Shown: piece by piece, positions 25,560 through 38,020 of the stretch
How positions within the stretch are numbered: the stretch's first letter is position 1
Layout of the letters: the number at the start of each line of letters is the position of its first letter
From: Neodontobutis hainanensis
Taxonomy: Eukaryota > Chordata > Actinopteri > Gobiiformes > Odontobutidae
Assembly: GCA_024349245.1 (NCBI GenBank)
Contig: JALDNG010000041.1
Coordinates: forward strand, 7,213,501 to 7,277,500
Length of the DNA stretch: 64,000 nt
Direction: 5' to 3'
Notes under the pieces: model-generated
What the model was told of the DNA's origin: nothing
What the model saw: the letters and a program-made list of their open reading frames with translations, nothing else
The model's database searches: none
Translations under genes and position numbers: made by a program

Positions 25560-25980
25560 GGCCGGCGTGTGTGCGTGTGGGATCTGCGCCGCAGCTCTGG
25601 GCTTGATGCGGGCCAGTAACTGTGGGGGTATTTAGCCCGTCTATCAGTGAACAATACAGTTTTGAAATGTGACAGCTTCAGATCGCTCACATAATGACAG
25701 CCCACAGGCGGTTAGTACAGACTCAATGCACTCCTCCTCCCTTTTTCTATGCAGCCATACCTCCCCTGACCCTCCCATTTATTGCCTTCTTCTTCTTCCA
25801 TATTTATTTATTCATTTCTTATTGGAGAGGAAAAGGGCTGAATAGGCGTGATTCTTTCGGCTGCTTAATTAAAATATATAATTCATTGCTGCGTCAAATG
25901 ATTTTGCCTCTGCGTCTTTGTGGAGTCCGATTTGGGAACATTTGCATTTAAATTGGAAAGCCAGGAGGGAAATACACTAG
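25560..25980. other. Candidate conserved non-coding element
   Basis: It contains TTAATTAA (25865-25872) and an octamer ATTTGCAT (25940-25947) within sequence lacking repeats, plus a GC-richer leading part at 25560-25640. POU and homeodomain sites together are common in neural enhancers. Confidence 0.33.
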
Positions 25981-26389
25981 GGTGGCCAGCCTATGTGTGT
26001 ATACAAAGATAGAAGGCGTCCTTCTCTTTAAGAAATGCACATTCATAGCTACTTGTTTCCTTTCTCTTCTTGGGTTTTATTTGAATTTGAAACAACAAAA
26101 ACCCAACGTATGACTTCATACACCGGGTTTGAGCAGATCACACAAACACTTCAAAAAGCATGAAGTTATGTCTCCTAGAGCTATACATTCTGACAGAAAA
26201 CAATGTAGAAGTATTCCTTTATGCTGGTTATCAGTTTGACTAACATAATAATATATTGTTGTGACAAAGTCTGAATGCATGTAATCAATTCTCTCCAAAG
26301 CAAAAGAGGCAAATTTACTTTGCGACTGAGCTGTCTGAAAACCAAAACAAGTCACTACAAATGTGGAGAGAAAATACAGACACGCATTC

Positions 26390-26490
26390 GTCTGGATAAT
26401 AATTGAGCTTCCCAATTTACGGCGAGGGTACAATCCCTGAGGAGTGTCAGCCATAACTATCAAATTGGCTGTTTTTCCAAATGCAGAAAA
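26390..26490. other. Candidate conserved non-coding element (short)
   Basis: Balanced, repeat-free sequence around TTTACGGCGAGGGTACAATC. It lies inside a 157-codon minus-strand open frame that has lysine runs from poly(A) and no protein character I recognise. Confidence 0.2.
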
Positions 26491-27828
26491 ACAGAAGCAG
26501 TTTGTTTCAAAGAGGTTCTTTTTTTTTTTATATGAGAGAAGTGACACTTGAAGTAATGTAATGTTGCTAACAATCAGACGTGTTGCCACCTAAGGCCTTG
26601 TGCTACGTTTTTATGCACCCTTTTCACTGTAAGATATTGCTGTGTTTATTATGTCTCACCTTGGCATAAGATTTATGAAGTGGCCTCATCCCACAACAGC
26701 AGCTAGTAACAGAGGCTTCCCATTAGCCCTGTTCCTGAGTGGTGTATACAACAGCGTTTGTTAGGGGTAACTCCACCTAAAGATGGTGACACTTCCACTG
26801 TGCTGTTTAGCGGTGATAGAAGCTGGGGGCATTGTTGTATGCTGCTGCAGTAAACATTGGAGGGTTTTCAGTTTATTCCAAGCTTTCTGAACTTCAAAAT
26901 GTTAGAGCTACAGCAATGCCCCACACTATTTCACTCTGCTTGGCTTTAACACAGTGTTCACAGAGCGAGAGCTGTATAGCACCAACTCTGTCTAAAACTG
27001 TAAACAGCTGATGCTTTTAAATACTAGCTTGTTATTTAAAAAAGTACAACTTCAGCAACAGCATGTTTTCTCTTGAAATATGATATATGTCATTTGAATT
27101 TTTTTTTTTTTTAAACAACACAAAATCATACATTTTCTCCAGAATAAGAACCCTCTATCATCTAATCAACAGACTGCAGTGTTTAACTCTACCGAGAACA
27201 CTGCAATAAAAACTTTTTTGTGGCACTTTTGTCCCCTTTTGGTCTGCACTGACCTGACCGATCCTGAGATTACTTGACTCGAATGATGTGTATATAGCAG
27301 TACATGTCCGAAAACAAGAACAGTGTGTATATAAAATGCCACTATTCTTATGCATATTAGTTATGTGCTTTTTGTGTGTCCGTTTTTTACTTTTGTCCGG
27401 TTGCTTGTCTGGCGATTACATAATCAAAAAGACAAGGTCTGCACTGTGTCACTTCTAGAGAATAAATTAAACACAAGGCTGACAGAGACAGGATACTGGT
27501 GACAAAATCCCCAACAGTGTTTTTTTTTTTAAAAAAAGTATGGCTCCTGAGATTTAAAGAGAAAGAAATCAAAGCACATGGAATGCAGAGGCAGTGGGAT
27601 ATGTTGAGACCAGGGATTGTGGCACCTTATATCATGGTAAAAGCCTATGTAATGGCACTACTATGCATGATCACTTTATGCATCAACTCTGCATCTGGAG
27701 CAATAATAATACATGCTTCGGGGTATATTTATTTATTCCAAGTAAAAAGGAGAAGCACTCTTTTAGGGATTCCATCATCTTATAAAGCAGAACCTTTAAA
27801 CTGTGAAGTAAGGCGTTTCCCTCCACAG

Positions 27829-27985
27829 GGTACATGCATCAAACAGTGTCTCACTATATGAATGAAGCCCTTGTTCAGAGCAATGACAACGTAGTGGCAC
27901 ATATCCTACCTTGGGGCAATGATATAAACTTTTTGGAAAGACAACGAAGTCAAGCAATTGTGATAGATAGTGACACACCAATAAG
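27829..27985 (+). CDS. Candidate internal coding exon (spliced pair, part 1)
   Basis: A good acceptor, GGCGTTTCCCTCCACAG (AG at 27827-27828), opens a 157-base segment that ends at the donor ATAAG|GTTAGT (GT at 27986). Read with two leading bases, it gives 51 codons without a stop, starting YMHQTVSHYMNEALVQ and containing VAHILPWGNDINFLERQ and AIVIDSDTPI. It leaves two bases (AG) to be completed by the next exon. Without splicing, the frame hits a stop three codons on. I do not recognise the family. Its composition (mixed charged, aromatic and aliphatic residues) is protein-like, but a decayed gene or transposon exon is also possible. Confidence 0.3.
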
Positions 27986-28046
27986 GTTAGTTTGAAGCTA
28001 AAAATCTGTATGTACTGAGAGGAAAATAATGTGATGCCCTCTTCAG
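27986..28046 (+). other. Predicted 61-base GT-AG intron
   Basis: It starts GTTAGT and ends CCCTCTTCAG. It contains stops in the frame of the upstream segment. Removing it joins AG to C, giving a serine codon, and keeps the frame open into the next segment. The length is short for a vertebrate but within the range of compact teleost introns (general knowledge). Confidence 0.3.
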
Positions 28047-28164
28047 CATATCAGGTATTAGTTTGGAGGCTCTGGTTGAAGTGGAGCAACAGACACACAA
28101 CAGGACAGATGCTATACGGAACAACATGTACCATCCCCTGATTTGGGCTTTTGAACAACAATGA
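28047..28164 (+). CDS. Candidate terminal coding exon (spliced pair, part 2)
   Basis: After the acceptor at 28045-28046 this segment supplies the last base of the split serine codon. It then reads ISGISLEALVEVEQQTHN, continues through RTDAIRNNMYHPLIWAFEQQ, and ends at TGA 28162-28164. A strong donor-like CTAG|GTAAGT lies beyond the stop near 28192, so the true structure may differ, or the TGA may be a disabling mutation. Two more open stretches follow: one near 28284-28430 contains FAFTDKRVAKYGFELVV, and one follows an acceptor-like TTTTCTATTTTAG at about 28605-28617 and runs to a stop at 28799. Together they suggest a multi-exon gene or a decayed relic of one. Function unknown. Confidence 0.28.
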
Positions 28165-29820
28165 CTGCTCAAAGCAGATGTCCAGACAAGCTAGGTAAGT
28201 TTAAATTTTCCAAAGTAGCAACAACGCTCTTTTAAATAATTATTTGCCAGCATAGAGACTGATCTAATGATGTAGGCTGCGAGAATTTGTCCCTGTCAAG
28301 GTGTGATTGGAAGTTTTGCCTTTACTGACAAGCGTGTGGCCAAATATGGCTTTGAACTGGTGGTTGTACTTTCACAGTATGACAGAATGAAAGATGCCCA
28401 CAGTTGTAGGACAACAGATCACCTGTGATTAATATCTGACAGTATCAGATCAATTGCTGAGAATTTTGTTACATCCTAAATGACTGTGGTATAATATCAT
28501 TTCATTGCAGTAAAGTAGATGGCTATGTAAACAAACCCATGCTATCAACTTACCTCAAGTTCTCTTTGTAACACAAACTTGTCCAGACTAAATTGCTCTT
28601 TTGTTTTTCTATTTTAGACGCATGTGACTCCACTAAAGATGACACTGCCTGTTGTTGCACATACTTGAATCATTTGTACTTGCCATCTTTGGTCACACAG
28701 TGTTATATGCATCATCAGAGCAGTCATAGACTATCTGAGACAGTACTGGGATGCACAGAAATCATGTATGATTGTTCATTCACAGGATCTATAAAATAAT
28801 GCACGTTTTAATGCACATGTTTTAAAGCGCTACGTAACATACAACTGAGCGGATAACTCACTATCTACCACATATAACTGAATTTAAAAAAAAACGCCTG
28901 GGCTGTCACTTTAAAAGCCAACTTAATCAACAAAGCAGTCACAAATAAAAAAGAATCTTGGCTCAATACATTCTACGTATCAAAGCAGAAAAGTTTCAAG
29001 AAACTCTGACAGGTATCTGCAAAGTCTTCTACATAAATTAACTGTTAATGTTAATGAGTTCTTTATGCCTGTGACCCTAAAGACCACAATCCTGGGAAAA
29101 TGGATTCATGACACCGTAATCCATCAACAAATGTCCACCGTATTATGCTTTTTTAATCGTCGACACAAACACACAGTTGCCACGGTTACCTTTAATGTCA
29201 AGTTTCCGATGCAATAATACAGGTTCTTCGTTTCCATTAGGCTTTGCTTGGGTTGGTTACACTAATTCACTCATCAATCACGCATGTTTGTGTACATGAC
29301 CCCCTGGTGGAGGGAAGCCCACTAGTGAGGCACTTGGCATTTAACAACACAACAAACAAACACACATTTTGCGCACTTTTGGCATTTGGCCCGGCTTGTT
29401 GATAGGTGGACGGCTCTGACCTTTTTCCACAATCGTTCTGGTTATAATTGCACACTAAAGACAGCGTCAATTGTGTCTCGAGAGGGAGCAAGTGTCAAAG
29501 GCATGAACACGCCAATTCAAACGCACACACTTCATGGATGTACTGCAGGTGATAGTGATGAATTAACCCATTGATCACATGTGACTGCTCCCAGCTGGCT
29601 GTGATTTAACGGACCTGGAGATGTCGACTAACGGTGGGAAGGCTGCAACTAAAGGGCCCTATCTAAACCAGGAATATTTAACTTTGTAGCAGGTAAGTCA
29701 GACAATCACACGTGGTATAAAGGATGTGTTGAATACGGATTAATCACAAATAACTATGAGAATACACTAAGCCTCTTTCATGGAACATCGTTAAAAGGTC
29801 CTCGAGTAAGGGCGCCGCCA

Positions 29821-29852
29821 TACAGCGATATACAGCAATATACAGCGATATT
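29821..29852 (+). repeat. Three tandem copies of a 10-base unit
   Basis: ATACAGCGAT, ATACAGCAAT and ATACAGCGAT follow one another. Confidence 0.8.
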
Positions 29853-30004
29853 CCGCTGTCCAGCAGAGGGCAGGCTCCAAAAGTGGAAATGTGGAAAAGG
29901 AAAAAATCCAATGTTGACTTTACAAGAGCAAAAATCATGTTTACAGCCTGGTACAAAAGATGGCTCTGGTCTCTAGAGCTAAGTTTTTACTACATGACAA
30001 CTCT

Positions 30005-30015
30005 GGGGGGGGGGG
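30005..30015. repeat. Run of 11 G
   Basis: A homopolymer unusual in this AT-rich context. Confidence 0.9.
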
Positions 30016-31401
30016 TGAATTTTTGTTAAAAAGTCTGTTTATGCTTTCTGAAAACTATTGTTTTACTATGCAGTAAAAGCAAAAAAGCCTGGATGTAACC
30101 GCCATTTTATTGCCCTGTACTAACGACAATATCGGTGAATAGGGGACCAATGGGCGGAAGTTGTCCATAGTAAATACTGTCATTGCAATATACACATGGT
30201 GCACATTTCGTCTAGGATTGGAAAACATTTCATCCACTTATAACAAATCAAACCCAACCAAAAGAAAAAGGTGCAAATGGAAGTGAACATGTGCTTATGC
30301 TGATGGTAGTTTAAGCCTGTTGGCCTCGAATCACACAGAAAGACAGTGAACAAACATAAAGCCACCATGACTAGAGCATTGACTATAAAGCTCAAAAACA
30401 AAAAAAATATATATTATTGTCTTGTAACCCAACAAGAGTCAGTCCTGTACATCTCATAGCCTGCATCTGTTTCCTTTCTAGGCTTTAAAAAACAGGTGCT
30501 TTCAAAAACTTGGTTTTAGAGACTTCTGTTTGGCAGCTCACCAAACCAAGCACAACATTTGAGTTTAGTTTTTATTGTATTTGCTAGAGTTTTTGAGAAG
30601 CCACAACTACTGAAAAAAGTGCAAAGTTTATCTAAAACTATTTTTATTATCGCTATAATATCATTCAGTATTTACTTATTCTCATCATTATCTTTTTTAG
30701 GGTTGTGGTCTAGCCCTAACCCAGTAAAATTACAAGCATGAGTTTCACTAAACCTTGGATGTTTGCCAGGTGAGCTAACGCTGACGCTACAAGCCAACAA
30801 GCACCATAACACTGCAGGTCCTACTTGGAGGAAAGTGTGTGAACGTGCAAAACCTCAACAGTCTTCCAGTCTGAAGGTTAATGTTATTTGTAAATATTTT
30901 AACAATAATCAAGTCTTCGTATTTATGATGGGTATGGTTGAGGTTAAAGATTTGGATGAAGCACCAGTTAATATTTTATCAATCAAGTTTAACGGCTGAG
31001 GCTAAGGGAAATAAATTCAGAACAATTACATTATAAATGCACATTTATGTCCCTGGCATTTTTACAAAATATCTACCAAAATGTCAGAAAGTAGTAATCC
31101 TAATAGACCAAAACTAAAGATGCTTTTCTTAAAAATGCATAGCTTAGAGGTTATAGTTGCACATTTTGTGAACTTGAAATGCTTGTATACAGGACACTTC
31201 ACAACTGCTCAATACTAAAATGGGAAATTAATTAGTATAACACTTAATAACACGAGGCATGTTGTACAAGTTTAGCTTTTTTAAAGTGTTGATAAACATG
31301 AATAGAAGAATCCTATTAACCTATTTAAGGAAATAGAGAAAGTTTTCCCAGCTTCTTAATTGTAACAGGATTGCGGTGCCATGGATTAACAGTCCAAAAT
31401 C

Positions 31402-31404
<3 letters not shown>

Positions 31405-31453
<49 letters not shown>
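31405..31453. repeat. (TA)n microsatellite, about 24 units
   Basis: An uninterrupted TA run, followed by about 45 bases of degenerate T/A-only sequence to about 31500. Confidence 0.97.
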
Positions 31454-31459
<6 letters not shown>

Positions 31460-34400
31460 TTATTTTTTTTATTATTTATATATTTTTTATATATTATAAT
31501 GTGGCTAAATATGATATGTCCATAAGAATGCATGTGTTGACTACAGTCTTCTATTTAGATAGTGACTAATAAATGAATGAATAATTGCCATCAAGATTTG
31601 ACCATACGTGGCAACACCATAGAGTATCTAATACTGCAAAGAGTCATAGTTTTATCGTAGGATATGACTTCAAGAGACGAGACATTGATTGACAAATGTC
31701 TACTTCTACAAAATTTTGTATTCATCATTTTCTGTGGAAAAACTTCAAACTAAACAATAAAATAAAACTCAATTATAGCTATTAATAAGGACGTTGATAA
31801 TGCACCACCCAGGTACAAATGTCTGAAGTGCACATGTGAGCGTAGTTTGTAGTAGGTTTAGCCATTAGCACTACTGTGTATTTGTCTGTGTGTTTTTTTG
31901 TCTCTACCAGCCATCTGGACCTCCTTGAGAGTGTAGAGCCAGATTTAGGTGGTTAGAATGATCTGGAAAAACACGGTGTTACCTCCAGCCTTCTCACCTC
32001 TGAACTCTATAAGTGTATCAAAGCTAAGAAAACACGCTGCGATGTGTGCTTCGGTGAGTGTAATTGACCGTGTGTGTCTCGGCATTCTCAGGGCCTGCGA
32101 GGCCCGTCTTTGTGAAGCCTCCAGGAGCTGGGGGGTGTGTGATGTACGGGCTGTGGTGTTCCGAACAGAGGTGTTTTCACAGAGCGTTAATCAGAACCAG
32201 AGCGCAAGCCTTGCCCATAGTGGATGAAACTCACACACACACACATGGTATGTCAGTGGCCTCCCTTTTCCCAAAGCTAATATGGCTGACCTGAAGTTAA
32301 CTACATCACTCCCGTGTGATATACAGGTTCACATAAACTTCAAAGTGACAATATGAGGTGGTGCGGGCCAGTGCCACTGAAGAGCCATCGGGCAGTGTGC
32401 TTTTAACATGTCATTCTAAACTCATAAATACCACATTTAGATCGTGGCGTGCTAGCAAGCTAACAATCAAACCGTCCACAAATGCTAATTTTTATTATAG
32501 ACCTTAAACTGAATGTGTTTTCTGTAAAGTCTATGTCTATTAAAATGGTGTATGTATTTTATCTTAATGCATAGCAAAGTGTAGGCTAACCTTGTCAGTT
32601 TAACAGTCTATTATGAGGGGGCATCAGTTCTAAAACAATCTGTGTATAATCCTGGGTTGTCCATGAGGCGTTATTTGAGGTTCTGTAAAATCCCAGCTAA
32701 ACATGTTTTCTACCCACTCATTTACAGCACATAGTAAGTTGGCTGCAAATAGTCATCTTGGTTATGCAGAATTTGGGACTTTTGAAAATGTTGTTTGCAT
32801 AACTTCCATTGCCAAGCTCATTACAAACTCTACAAAGTTTGACACCAACAATGTGTGTGTGTTTAGTTTAGGTTGATTAAAATATAGTTATAATTATTTT
32901 CTAAAAAGTTACACTTGCACTTCTGGATTTAAAAACATAACTAGGCAGGCACAAAATAGGATGTATGGTGCAAAAGTCCCATTTTATGTCCCAAACTGTC
33001 TGAAACAGTGTGATTCAGTACTTTTATATTTCCGATTGCACATATCCTCTATTATTTTAATGCCAATTTTTTGTTGTTAAAATTGCACAACATTAATTCT
33101 TTATACATTTTATCATATTAAACATGGGTCTTTTATCAACTTTTTGGCACAAGAGAGCTTGCTTTAATATGGAAACCTAATAGTGATTGTGGATGCCAAG
33201 ATACAAGAATCATTTTTTCAAACTAGGGAAAGAACAATACAATAAAATGCTACTAAAAGCATGTTGTACTATTCTGACCTCTGCACCCACCAGGTCAAGG
33301 CCCCTTTGATCAGAGCAAAGTATTCCTCTAATCATAATGCAGAGTTAGTTTCAAAACCAAAATACTAAATCTTTTTTCCCCCACAGTGAGTATCAAACAT
33401 TCTTCGAGTATTCTTCACTGTAAAATAATTTACGCAAGTTTAAGCAGGTGTCAAGAAGTTCAAACAGAACTCTAATGTGGACAACAATAATCTAAACCTA
33501 AGGTGTGATCAAGGAACAATCTACCATAGTAATTTCCTCACATGTTCTTTTAAACAGTTCTGTTTTTAGCATAGAACATTAGCATTTATTTTTAATTACA
33601 TGCATTAGTATTTGGTATGTCAACAGTGTATGTGTTGTCTTCAATACCTTTAGGTAATCTCTCAAAAGAGACTATGTCACGTTGTTTGTGCTTTTCTACT
33701 TTATATTGAATTATTGTGACTTCTAAAAAACAAAATGGGAAATTTTTTTTTTTATCAAAATGACATATCGTCTTAGAATCTAAATATGGATGAAAGATAG
33801 TGGTATAATACAGACACTAAACCTCTTTTGCTGATGAAAATGCCTCCATACACCTCCACCCTACTGACCGGATCCATACTTTACTGCTCTAATTGGAAAC
33901 TTGCATTTTCAGACTCCATACTGATCTTTATATACACCTTTTAATGTGTCTCTTTTGGAGCAGCTGTAAACTAGTCCATGGTATTTTCGTATTTTGCTGC
34001 ATAAAACATGAAATTGCAACAATATTAAACTTTTTCTGTGCAGAGATTAATTACTATTTTTTGGCTTCCATATATTAGGCTACAGCAACATCTCCCAAAT
34101 AGTCAAAAAGAAACTCCAAAAAATTGAGCAGGAATGAAATTAAAAGTATGCGAGAGACTCAAGCCAAGCAAGACAAACAAAACTTCTCCTCGACTTATGC
34201 CAGCTGTGTGCATTTGAGTGATTTGGAGTGTGCATTAGTGCGCGCCAGAGAGATCCCCGACATGCATGAATGAGAACTAAAAACAGTATGTTTACCCAAC
34301 CTGTTTGCCAAGCCTCTTTAGCAAATACAGCGGATACAGTAGCAGCACAGATCAGGCTCACTTTCTCTCCAGCACACTCTTAAAACCCATACACAAGACT

Positions 34401-35739
34401 AATACAGTGTTTATCTCTCTACAGGTCTCCGCCGCAGGAGGCTATTTGCAGAGTTGAATCCTCGGGCTTTCCTGGAGGTCCGAATGTTAGATGGGTGGCC
34501 TGGACACTCACAAATACATCAAATAAGAGGCTGTCATACTCATGCGTAGACACACAAACAACCCAGACTGAGATAAGTGTGCATAAGTGGTGTTTATACT
34601 CATTTACACTTAGGCCCAAACATCATCCACTCGTGCAATCTGCTGGGTGGTCTCAAAACCTCACTAACCAAGTAAACACGCTAGCTATATCAGAGCTTTC
34701 ACCAAAGTACAGGCCTGTGTCTGTTGCTAGTATCTGAGGAAATGCTTGACTGAAATAAACTTACAGATGAATGTGCAAATGTGTACGCTCACCGCTCAGG
34801 GAATTCCTATTTAGTGTCTACACATTTTATGATATTTAGGATTGGTTGGCAATTATTAGTCCATTGTATTTCTACTTTTACTTCTGGTGTGTCATGGTGG
34901 GGGGGAGTTAGGCATCTCATTGACTCTCTGGGGGGGTTTAGTCAGGTTCAGCCAAGACAGACGGTGATGCAAAAGTCAAGACCGCGCCCTCCAGGTTGGT
35001 GGTTGGCCGTGATGTTTTATTCCATACAAAAAACTGTTACAAAACAAGCTGTGAATGCCAAAAAATGAACCTGGGTCTACCAACAAGAAAAAAGGAATCT
35101 GAAAACAAACATAGAGAAGTCAGTAGTAATACTCTAGCTGTGGCTAAGTTTTAGGCAGATCTTTATTACACTTCTGGATTAGGATTATGTGTGTAAAATA
35201 ATGTTTTATTAAAACAGCAACAAATGTTTTTTACATCATGTTAAATGGAGGGGTGTGTTATTTTTGGTTATCTTAGCAGTGTCTGTTGATGAATGTGCAG
35301 ATTATAATTCCATACATCATGTGAACAGCTATGGGAGCCTAGCAGGGACATGTTTTTTTTCTATGAACAAACCTTGTGGAAAAAAGGTCTAATGGTGATT
35401 TCACATAAAAAAATAACACAATCTATTTGGTTTAGTCCTAAACCTTAAGGCGGTAGTGTGTGTGTTGATTATACCCTACTGTAAACATTGTTTTGACTGA
35501 AATAAACATTCACCCAAAGGTCTGTATTCAAATATGAGGCGTTTAACTAAAACAATCCAAAAGTTGTACTAAGATAATTCATCAAATCTATTATCTAGAG
35601 ATAGGCCTGCCAAAAACAAATTTGAAATCTTTTTTTCAGCAGACACTTTGGAGTAAACACAGTGACATAAAAATAAAGTTATGGAGCCTAACTGCACCTC
35701 TAGCACAATGACCCAAGCGTTTTCTGATGCATCCTAACC

Positions 35740-36010
35740 TGCTGACGTCTATTTGGGAAGAGTCATCAAATGCTAGGCCAGCACTATTGCGGAGGTCTTC
35801 ACTTAGTCACTGCTGACTTAACGCTGATGTCATTATCTTAGCTCACCCGGCGTCCAACCCTGTGTGTGTGTGTGTGAGTGTGTGTTTGACGGAGAGCGAG
35901 GTAGAGTCATCCATTATCTGAGTCGACTCTGATCGCTGCAGACCCTATAGGCATACGTCCTGTCAGCCGTACACCACTTTATTACGGCGTCTCTCTCTCA
36001 CACAGTGATG
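35740..36010. other. Candidate conserved non-coding element
   Basis: CpG-containing, repeat-poor sequence on both sides of the TG microsatellite, with AGAGTCATCAAATG, GCTGATGTCATTATC and CCACTTTATTACGGCG. Confidence 0.22.
35861..35885. repeat. (TG)n microsatellite with one interruption
   Basis: TG repeats broken by a single GAG. Confidence 0.9.
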
Positions 36011-36837
36011 CCATAATTCAACATTTGAACCTGAGATGTCATTGTTTTCTCTCTATATCATGTTTTTCATTCCACAATTCTCCTTCCACCTGCCTTTTTC
36101 CTGTCACCTATCCAAGCTTTATCGCTGACTTTCCCCTTTGCACCTTTCCCATGTCGTCCAACCTCTGTCGTTCATCTTCCCTACTTCAGTTCTTCCCCCC
36201 TACTCTTGTAAATCTGTAAATCCTTCCTTATTTCTACTCTCCTGGCCGGATGACAGCATTTTCTATTTTCACACAGCAAAGGCAACTTCCCGGAGGAACT
36301 GCAATGACGATGATACACCCATGAGTAAGCATGGGGTGGTGACACACTGAATACAAATCTGCTTCAGAGTAGAATGCAACAGTTCATCAGTTTTCATAAA
36401 GAGCCTCTTATCTCAGACTGTGACTGTAATTAGCTTCATGGCGAAGAAATTAGTGAGAGCAATTTCTAAAGAAAGACTTTACTATCTCTGTAATATATAT
36501 TCTTTGAAACTAGACAAACTGTTAGTAGTCTTTAGGGGTTATGAGTGATGCCCCAAACTAACATAAAGGGTGATTACAAAATGTTTTTTTAAATGTTTGT
36601 AGTAATGTAGCAACGGGAAGTTTTTTATTAAAATGGTGTGTTGTAAGAATAAAAAATTACTTTGTTAGGATCAAAAAAATAAATGGGTACAGTGAAAAAA
36701 GAATAGTATTTAGTAGTTATGTAAAGTAGACCTACTTTAGTTCTTTTTTAATCCAGGACAATTATAGAAGAAGAAACTAGAGGATCTCCTTTGTCCTAAC
36801 AAATCAACTTCTACAATTGAAATACTTAACACCAACC

Positions 36838-37078
36838 TTTTATTTAACCTTTATTTATCCTGAAAAGTCCCACCGAGATTACAAATCTCTTTTGCTGGGG
36901 AGTCCTGGTGTCCTGTTTGTGTGGGGGAGACTATTGGACATGTTTTTTCGAGGTAGGAGAAACCGGAGCAGACATGCAAACTCCGAAACAGAAAGGCCTT
37001 GCCCTGAATAGGAATTAAACCCAGAACTTTGTTACTGTGAGATAGGAGTGCTAACCACTCTGCCACCGTTCCACCACG
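36838..37078 (-). repeat. Interspersed repeat with tRNA-like (SINE-type) block
   Basis: The left part (36838-36893) reads TTTTATTTAACCTTTATTTA and then AAGTCCCACCGAGATTAC, a motif I associate with common teleost repeats. The right part (about 36960-37075), read on the minus strand, goes GGAACGGTGGCAGAGTGGTT, AGCACTCCTATCTCACAGTA, then TTCTGGGTTTAATTCC. That layout, with A-box-like and B-box-like blocks, is tRNA-derived. It shares this block with 44395-44475 and about 1905-1970. It is mutated and unlikely to be transcribed as a functional tRNA. Confidence 0.65.
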
Positions 37079-37240
37079 GTTTGACTTTTATTGTTGGTGT
37101 CAGTAGACAACAAGAGAACAAGACCATAATGAAACGTTACTGAGTGGAACTTGAACTCTTGACTATGATCTGCATATTCCTTAAAAAATATATACTGGGA
37201 GAAATGGAAAACTATAAATACCGCCTATCCCACTGAACCT

Positions 37241-37312
37241 TTTCCAAGATGCCCCTAAGCAAGGCACTGGAGCTCCATCTGCTCAAATGAAGCTGCCCTC
37301 TGGCCACCAACA
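37241..37312 (+). repeat. Fragment resembling a common teleost repeat
   Basis: CCCCTAAGCAAGGCACTGGA followed by CTCCATCTGCTC resembles the recurrent teleost motif with a GCAAGGCACT core. It lies 160 bases after the tRNA-like repeat and may belong to the same composite insertion. Assignment is from memory. Confidence 0.35.
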
Positions 37313-37739
37313 GCAAGTGTCATTCACAAGGCAACTCCCAGTTGTTAACATGCATCACATTATGAATAAATCTGGCCAGCGTTGCTTCAAGACACATTCA
37401 AGCTTAGTCAATATTGCCTCAAGGTGAAATTACATATTTTAATTTCCCTCAGCTTCCTGAGTAATCATCTAAATCCTTATTATGTTTTTTTTTAATTGGG
37501 TCTAGCTGCCCAGCACATGATTACACAAAGTGACAAATGCATTTATTTATTGTAAGTGTAAGGCAAGTGAGTGTGTAATTTTGAAATAAGTGGCTATTTT
37601 CATATGGGTCATTACTCATGCAAGGAGAGGAGATTAGAATTCAATGAATAAGCAAAATATAGAAACAAACACAAAGCAAGGAAGCATATTCATTCAATTC
37701 AGTGGAAGAAATACGTTTGTAACGTTGCCACCATCTGCT

Positions 37740-38020
37740 ACATTTGAGTGCACTGTTGGGAGTAAATGGCCGGCCTGATCCCGGAGGTCTTGACATAACC
37801 ATTAGCATTCTCCCATTTGTCACCCTTCAAACACATGCAAACACATTGAGATATGCCCCCCGTCTGTTTTCTCCTGCCCTTTCATTGTTTATTAGCGATG
37901 CAATACATTATGGAGGTTTGGCCGAGCAGTGGTGCGGCTGGCCCAGGTTGCATCTAAATGACTTATGCGGAGAAACATCCCATCATTGCTGTGCCGAAGG
38001 TTGTGGTCATTGAGCGGAGC
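37740..38020. other. Candidate conserved non-coding element
   Basis: It contains TTCATTGTTTATTAGCGATG and CAATACATTATGG in a balanced, repeat-free block. Open frames on both strands here look incidental. Confidence 0.28.

Larger units (their letters stand above)
20951..27828. other. Mostly non-coding DNA
   Basis: It contains a pyrimidine-rich tract (about 21050-21290), a GC-richer block (21880-22480), repeat copy B and two candidate conserved blocks. No further exon stood out. Confidence 0.5.
29800..30150. repeat. Possible composite interspersed repeat
   Basis: This stretch is oddly GC-rich with a 10-base unit repeated three times (29821-29852), a run of 11 G (30005-30015), and a motif CATGACAACTCTG before the G run that I associate with fish repeats. 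Boundaries are uncertain. Confidence 0.28.
28800..36837. other. Non-coding DNA
   Basis: It holds the possible composite repeat near 30 kb, the TA microsatellite and the TG microsatellite. Between 32331 and 35740 I see nothing beyond AT-rich filler. Confidence 0.5.

Noticed and set aside
26116..26589. 157-codon minus-strand open frame, the longest in the window
   Set aside because: Lysine run from poly(A)/poly(T), no recognisable motifs and no flanking splice logic; more likely incidental within non-coding DNA.
27829..28430. Possible similarity of the spliced frame to the N-terminal region of TRPM channels (a PWG motif preceded by a helix)
   Set aside because: Only a few residues fit and the rest does not align; too weak to name.
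31321..31533. Open frame with a Tyr-Ile repeat
   Set aside because: It is the translation of the (TA)n microsatellite.
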